The notes beneath the pieces are model-generated. The model was given only the letters and a program-made list of their open reading frames with translations, made no database searches and was not told where the DNA came from. Positions 59,209 to 64,000 of a stretch of 64,000 bases of DNA are shown piece after piece. Position 1 is the stretch's first letter. Every line of letters starts with the position of its first letter. The stretch lies in the NCBI RefSeq assembly GCF_011764425.1, contig NZ_BLPF01000001.1:4455001-4519000 (forward strand), given 5' to 3'. The stretch is from Phytohabitans houttuyneae (lineage in GTDB: Bacteria > Actinomycetota > Actinomycetes > Mycobacteriales > Micromonosporaceae). The position numbers and the translations under genes are program-made.

Positions 59209-59978
59209 ATGGTGGGGCATGTCACCGCGCCCGCGGCAGCGCTTGCCGACAGGTTGCCGGACTGGGTCACGCTCGTGCGCGCCCCCAATCCGGGGCCGAT
59301 GACCCTCGACGGCACCAATACCTGGGTGCTGCGCGCCCCCGGCGCCGAGCGTTCCGTGGTGATCGACCCGGGGCCGCTCGACGAGGGGCACCTGCGCGCG
59401 GTCGCCGAGACCGGCCCGGTCGGTGCGGTGCTGGTCACCCACGGCCACCCCGACCACGTCGAGGGGCTGGCGCGGTTCGTCGAGCTCACGGGCGCGGGCG
59501 AGGACACCGGCGGGCTGGCGATCACGCGGGTGCCGACCCCGGGCACACCGGCGACTCGATCTGCTTCCTCGTCGAGGTGAGTGGCGAGCGGGTGATCTTC
59601 ACCGGAGACACGATCCTCGGCCGCGGCACCACGATCGTGGCCTGGCCCGACGGCGACCTGGGTGAATATCTGGCGAGCCTCGAGGTGCTCGCCGGATACG
59701 ACGCGGTGCCGGCCCTGCCCGGCCACGGACCGGCCCTGGCCGACTGCGGCGCCGCCGCGCGCTTCTATCTGGCGCACCGCCGCGCCCGCCTTGACCAGGT
59801 CAGACAGGCAATATCAGAGGGCGCGCGGAGCGCGCAAGAGGTCGTGGCGAAGGTCTATGCGGATGTGGACCCGTCGCTGTGGCCCGCCGCCGAATGGTCT
59901 GTGCGCGCCCAACTCGCGTACCTCCGGCGCGACGGCGGGGAATCGACTTCCGGGTCGGTGTGGTTGGACTCACCGTGA
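59209..59978 (+). CDS. Metallo-beta-lactamase fold hydrolase; one frameshift
   Basis: A 256-residue hydrolase after restoring one base at 59536-59545. Visible motifs: MTLDGTNTWVL, metal site THGHPDHVEG, then PGHTGDSICFLVE spanning the break, VIFTGDTILGRGTTIVAWPD, and PGHGPALADCG. The C-terminal winged helix is ISEGARSAQEVVAKVYADVD. This is the LACTB2-like/endoribonuclease-type MBL group. TACGAT at 59196-59201 lies seven bases before the ATG, so it is probably leaderless. Its end overlaps the cyclase gene (GTGA). Confidence 0.88.
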
Positions 59979-62900
59979 CATGCCCGGTGTGCGGCACCGT
60001 TGCGGTGCCTGGCGCGCGTTTCTGCCACAACTGTGGCGCGGCGCTGCCGGCTGCTGCCTCCCTGCCGGCCGCTGAGCGGCGAGTGGTCACGGTCCTTTTC
60101 GGCGACTTGTCCGACTTCACCTCCTGGTCGGAAGACCTCGACCCCGAGCGGGTCGGCGCTGTCACCGACCGCGTGCTGGCTTCACTCGCGGGTGCGGTCA
60201 AGACCTTCGGCGGGCACGTCGACAAGCTCACCGGCGACGGGATCATGGCGGTCTTCGGCGCCCCCGTCGCACACGAAGACGACGCCGAGCGGGCGGTCCG
60301 GGCAGCGTTGAGCATGCAGCGCGCGGTGCGCCGGGTGCTCGACGACGAGCGCGGCGGCGGCGCACCGCTCGGCCTGCGGGTCGGGCTCAACACCGGCGAG
60401 GTGGTCGCCGGCATCCAGGCAGCGATCGAGTACACGGTCATCGGCGACACGGTCAACACCGCCGCCCGCCTGGCCGACGCGGCCGCGGTGGGCGCGGTCT
60501 ACGCCGGCGCGCGCACCGCGGCGGCGACCCGGCACGTGGCGTCGTGGCGGGAGCTGCGGCCGCTGCGGCTCAAGGGCAAGCGCGAGCCGGTCGAGGCGTA
60601 CGAGCTGCTGGGCCTCCACGACGCACCGGGCACCCGCTCGGGTGTGGGCGACGAGGCGCCGTTCGTGGGGCGCGAGGCGGAGCTGGGACGCGTGGCCGGC
60701 CGCCTGGCCGAGGTGATCGAGAGCGCCGAGCCCCGCGTGCTCGTCCTGACCGCCGAGGCCGGCATCGGCAAGAGCCGGTTCGCGTCCGAAGTGGAGCGGC
60801 TCGCCGCCGGATATGACGTGAGCGGCGGGCGGTACACGTCGACGACCGGCGCGCGCGTGCTCGCCGTGCGCTGCGCGGCATTCGGTGAGCGCCGCCGGCT
60901 GGCCCCGCTGGCCGACATGGTGCGCACCGCGATCGGCCTGCCCCGCGACTCGGCCACCGCGGTCACCCGCACGGTCGCCGAGGAGCGGCTCAAGAGGCTC
61001 GGCCAGCGCCTCGGGCGGTTTCGGTCCGACCCGCCGCCAGTCGCCGTCGAGCTGCTGCTCGCCCTGATGGGGTACGGCGAGACGCCCACCGCGCACGGCG
61101 TGCCGGCCGGAGTGGCGGAGTGGACGCCAGACACCGCCGCGCCCGATGTCGAGGCCACACCCATAGCGGTGGGCCAGCTGCTCAGCGGCCTGGCCGGCGA
61201 GGTGCCGCTGCTGGTCATCGTCGACGACCTGCACGACGCCACCCCGGAGACCGTCGAGGCGCTGGGCGTGACGCTCTCGCACCTCACCGGTCCCGTGCTG
61301 GTGCTGCTGCTCGGCCGCCCCGAGCTGGTCCGCACGGCCGGCGCGCTGACCCGCGTCGCCGACGCCGAGGTGCACCCGCTGCCGCCGTTGCGCGGCGCCG
61401 ACGCCGCCCGGCTGCTCACCTCGTACCTGCGCGGCGGCCGGCTGCCACAGGCCGACACCGACCGGCTGCTCTCCACCGCGCAGGGCAACCCGTTCTACCT
61501 GGCCGAGCTCGTCACGCTGCTCATGGAGCGGGGTGCCCTCACGCCGGTGGCCGGCGCGAGCGGCACCTGGCGGCTGGCGCCGGGTTCGCTCGGCAGCCGG
61601 CTGCTCTCCCGCGACCTCGCCGCGGTGCTCGCCGCACGTATCGACGCGCTGCCCGCCGACGCGCGCGCCGTGCTTCGGGACGCCGCGGTGATCGGCGACA
61701 ACGTGCCGGAGGGCACGCTCGAGGCGTTGCGCGAGCGGCGGTCCGGGCGCGACGGTCGCCCGACCGCGGTCGCCGCCGTCGAGCTGGAGCGGGCCGTGGA
61801 GGAGCTGCTGCAGCGGCGCATGCTGCGGCGCACCCGGGACGGGTTCGCGTTCCCGACACCGCTGATGCGCGAGGCGGCGTATGCGGGCGTCGGCAAGGCC
61901 GACCTCGCCGAGCGGCACGCCGCGCTGGCACAGTGGGCCGCGCCGGCGCCCGCCGCGGTGCAGGCCGGCCGGGTCGCCAGGGTCGGCGGCTTCGGCGGGA
62001 TGACGCCGGCCGACCGTGACGCGTTCATCGCCGGCCACGTCGAGCGCGCCGCGCTCCTCGCCGACGCGGTCAGCCTCCGGCCGGACGCCGTGGCCCGCAC
62101 GGTGGTGCCGCTGGGCGTCGCCGCGCTCGGCCGGGCCGCCCGCCGGGCGCTCGCGATGGGCGAGCCGACGCTGGCCGCCGAGTACGCGGAGCGGGCCGTC
62201 AAGCTCGCCGGCGACGGGCTGCCCAGCGCCGACCGCCTGGTGCTGGCCCGCGCGCTGCTGCAGACCGGCCGGGCCGGCGACGCCCTGGCGTACGCGGAGA
62301 AGCTCTCCGCCAACGCCGACGACGACGCGGCCCTGCGGTCCGGCGCCCTCCTGGTCATCGGCCGGGCCCACCGGGTGCTCGGCGAGCCGGACCGCGCGCT
62401 CCAGGCGTGGCAGGAGGCCATGCAGGTGGCCACCGACGCGGGCCTGCCCGGGCCGCGCGCCGAGGCGATGCGGCGGCTGGGCATGGCCGACTACCTGCGG
62501 GGCCGGCTGGGGCAGGCGAGCAGCCGCTTCGCCGGGGCGTACCAAGTGGATCTCGCCGCCGGTGACCGGCTCGGGCAGGCCTGGTCGCTGCAGGATCTGG
62601 CCTGGGTGACCACGACGCGGGGCGACTTCGCCGGCACCGACGCGGTGCTGGGGCGGGCCGCGCGCCTCTTCGCCGAGCTGGGTGACCCCACCGGGCGGGC
62701 GTGGCTGCGCGGCACGACGGCGTTCGCCCGGCTGCTGGCCGGCCGGCTCAACGAGGCGCGGCGCCTGGCCCGGGTCTTCCTGCCGTTCGGCGAGCGGGTC
62801 GGCGAGGCGTGGGCGGTGGGCACGCTGCGCGCGGTCGAAGCTTTCGCCGCGGCGGAGCTCGGCGACCTGACCGAGGCGGATCGCGGCGCGCGCCGGGCCT

Positions 62901-63598
62901 ACCGCGACTTCGACATGGTCGCCGACGACTGGGGGCGCGGCTTCGCGCTGGTGGTGCGCGGGGCGATCGCGCGGGGGCTCGGCGAGTTCGCGCACGCGAC
63001 CGACCTGCTGACCGACGCCCTGGGGTATGCGGAGCGCACCGGGCACCCGCTGCTGACCGGCATGGCCGGCACCACGCGCGGGTTCGTGGCGCTGGACAGC
63101 GGCGACATCGAGGGTGCCGCGCGGGATGCGCAGTCGGTGATGACCAAGGTGGAGCCCAACAACCCGCTCGCGCCGGCACAGGTCGGCCCGCGGGTGCTGC
63201 TGGCCCGCGCCCGGCTGGCCGAGGGCGACGCGACCACGGCCATCGGGCTGCTCGCGCCGATCGCCACCGCGGCCAAGGGTCCGGGGCTGCTCTTCCCGCG
63301 GCGGCAGGCCCTCGCGGTGTACGCGGCGGCGCTGCTCGCGGAGGGCCAGCAGATCCAGGCGCTCGACTGGGCCCGGCGCGCCGTGGCTGTGCCGGCCGAG
63401 GACGTGCGCAGCTGCGTGGTCGCCGGCGAGGTGCTCGCGGAGTCGCTCGCGGCCGGTGGCCTGCGAGAAGAGGCGCTCGCCACCGCCGACGAGGCCGTGC
63501 GTCACGCGTACGGGACACAGCGGGTGGCCGAGCGAGCGGGCGCAGACGCGGTGCGGGAACGGCTAGGCCGAGTGTCTTCGGTACCTTCTAACCCGTGA
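59975..63598 (+). CDS. Class III cyclase - AAA ATPase - TPR signalling protein with zinc ribbon
   Basis: A 1207-residue protein. N-terminal zinc ribbon (CPVCGTV ... CHNCGAAL), class III nucleotidyl cyclase domain with both metal Asp residues (VTVLFGDLSDFTSW; KLTGDGIMAVFGAP) and GDTVNTAARL as the transition-state Asn/Arg pair, a STAND-like ATPase with Walker A AEAGIGKSRF and Walker B LLVIVDDLHDA, then about 500 residues of TPR-like helices. Start GTG at 59975. Its end overlaps the kinase start by four bases, so cyclase and kinase are co-translated. Confidence 0.87.
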   Translation: MTCPVCGTVAVPGARFCHNCGAALPAAASLPAAERRVVTVLFGDLSDFTSWSEDLDPERVGAVTDRVLASLAGAVKTFGGHVDKLTGDGIMAVFGAPVAHEDDAERAVRAALSMQRAVRRVLDDERGGGAPLGLRVGLNTGEVVAGIQAAIEYTVIGDTVNTAARLADAAAVGAVYAGARTAAATRHVASWRELRPLRLKGKREPVEAYELLGLHDAPGTRSGVGDEAPFVGREAELGRVAGRLAEVIESAEPRVLVLTAEAGIGKSRFASEVERLAAGYDVSGGRYTSTTGARVLAVRCAAFGERRRLAPLADMVRTAIGLPRDSATAVTRTVAEERLKRLGQRLGRFRSDPPPVAVELLLALMGYGETPTAHGVPAGVAEWTPDTAAPDVEATPIAVGQLLSGLAGEVPLLVIVDDLHDATPETVEALGVTLSHLTGPVLVLLLGRPELVRTAGALTRVADAEVHPLPPLRGADAARLLTSYLRGGRLPQADTDRLLSTAQGNPFYLAELVTLLMERGALTPVAGASGTWRLAPGSLGSRLLSRDLAAVLAARIDALPADARAVLRDAAVIGDNVPEGTLEALRERRSGRDGRPTAVAAVELERAVEELLQRRMLRRTRDGFAFPTPLMREAAYAGVGKADLAERHAALAQWAAPAPAAVQAGRVARVGGFGGMTPADRDAFIAGHVERAALLADAVSLRPDAVARTVVPLGVAALGRAARRALAMGEPTLAAEYAERAVKLAGDGLPSADRLVLARALLQTGRAGDALAYAEKLSANADDDAALRSGALLVIGRAHRVLGEPDRALQAWQEAMQVATDAGLPGPRAEAMRRLGMADYLRGRLGQASSRFAGAYQVDLAAGDRLGQAWSLQDLAWVTTTRGDFAGTDAVLGRAARLFAELGDPTGRAWLRGTTAFARLLAGRLNEARRLARVFLPFGERVGEAWAVGTLRAVEAFAAAELGDLTEADRGARRAYRDFDMVADDWGRGFALVVRGAIARGLGEFAHATDLLTDALGYAERTGHPLLTGMAGTTRGFVALDSGDIEGAARDAQSVMTKVEPNNPLAPAQVGPRVLLARARLAEGDATTAIGLLAPIATAAKGPGLLFPRRQALAVYAAALLAEGQQIQALDWARRAVAVPAEDVRSCVVAGEVLAESLAAGGLREEALATADEAVRHAYGTQRVAERAGADAVRERLGRVSSVPSNP

Positions 63599-64000
63599 CC
63601 GAAACGGCCCCGAGCTCGCTGCCGTTGCCGGTGGTGCCAGGGCTGTCCGGATTGTCAGTACTTGCCCGCGGCGGGTACGCCACCGTCTATCGCGCGATCC
63701 AGGAGTCGGTCGCACGCGAGGTCGCCGTCAAGGTGGAAAACCGCACGCTCGACAACGAGCGCGACCAGCGGCGCTTCCTGCGCGAGGCACGGGCGGCCGG
63801 TCGCATGTCGTCGCACCCGCACGTCGTCGACCTCTTCGACGCGGGCGTGACGGCCGACCAGCATCCGTACCTGATCATGGAGCTGTGCGACGGGTCGTAC
63901 GCCGACCGCATGCGCGACGCGCCGCTGGCGCCGGCCGAGGCCCGCGAGGTCGGCATCAAGATCGCCGATGCGCTGGCCGACGCGCACCAGCTCGGCGTGC
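63595..64000 (+). CDS. Serine/threonine protein kinase, N-terminal part (cut by window edge)
   Basis: The frame is open to the end of the window. Glycine-rich loop variant LARGGYATVYRAI, catalytic Lys in REVAVKVENRTL, helix C Glu in RFLREARAAGRMSSHPHVVD, hinge YLIMELCDGSYADRM, and the start of the catalytic loop region (ALADAHQLGV). Start GTG, overlapping the cyclase stop (GTGA at 63595-63598). The missing part should contain HRD and DFG motifs. Confidence 0.85.
   Translation, partial: MTETAPSSLPLPVVPGLSGLSVLARGGYATVYRAIQESVAREVAVKVENRTLDNERDQRRFLREARAAGRMSSHPHVVDLFDAGVTADQHPYLIMELCDGSYADRMRDAPLAPAEAREVGIKIADALADAHQLGV

Noticed and set aside
60182-63505. Very long minus-strand open frame opposite the cyclase/ATPase gene
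   Set aside because: Its product is compositionally biased (Gly/Arg/His/Gln) and lacks motifs, whereas the plus strand has zinc ribbon, cyclase and ATPase motifs in order.

Overview
The window is chromosomal DNA from a high-GC actinomycete, most likely a member of the Micromonosporaceae or a close relative. Codon use is strongly G/C at third positions. WhiB, DUF2637 and RRQRL-type proteins are present, several genes look leaderless, and the housekeeping order (dnaX-ybaB-recR ... leuA-ask-asd ... bifunctional PBP-whiB4-two ArsA-type ATPases-RidA-metallo-hydrolase) matches the Mycobacterium tuberculosis Rv3721c to Rv3677c neighbourhood as I remember it. The genus is an inference.

Region 1 (1-8.5 kb): two paralogous efflux-type ABC cassettes (adaptor, ATPase, MacB/FtsX-like permease) face the same way. 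A histidine kinase/response regulator pair on the opposite strand and a small lipoprotein gene lie between them. A DeoD-type purine nucleoside phosphorylase follows.

Region 2 (8.6-25.2 kb): a complete actinomycete integrative and conjugative element (AICE) of about 16.6 kb sits in a tRNA-Ser(CGA) gene, bounded by a perfect 57-bp direct repeat. From left to right it carries a tyrosine integrase and excisionase; a DUF3631 plus primase-polymerase replication module flanked by a 100-bp inverted repeat; SSB; a DpdA/TGT-like base-exchange enzyme; several Cys-rich miniproteins; an FtsK/TraB-type DNA translocase; a DUF2637/Spd-type membrane protein; and, on the other strand, a lower-GC cargo segment (small HTH protein, 387-aa regulator-like protein, cysteine hydrolase, membrane and helical proteins).

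Region 3 (25.2-35.2 kb): tRNA-Ser(GGA), SRP RNA, dnaX, ybaB, recR, then a five-gene peptide/nickel-type ABC importer operon. Region 4 (35.2-49.9 kb): a lipoprotein nuclease, an MFS exporter, leuA with a visible leucine leader peptide and attenuator, nitroreductase, ask (with an internal beta start) and asd, a methyltransferase, an unusual VWA/solute-binding pair, an aldo/keto reductase, an integrase remnant and two unknown genes. Region 5 (50-64 kb): tRNA-Pro, a phosphoesterase, YqeY, a class A PBP with a PASTA domain, WhiB4-like regulator, two ArsA-type ATPases, a proline-rich membrane protein, a DUF4177-like protein, RidA, an MBL hydrolase, a large cyclase/ATPase/TPR protein and the start of a Ser/Thr kinase.

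A window-wide caution: twelve places in eleven otherwise intact genes lack exactly one base, mostly inside short G or C runs. Restoring one base in each gives full-length proteins. This pattern looks like residual sequencing error, so these genes are annotated as full-length coding regions with a noted frameshift, not as decayed genes.
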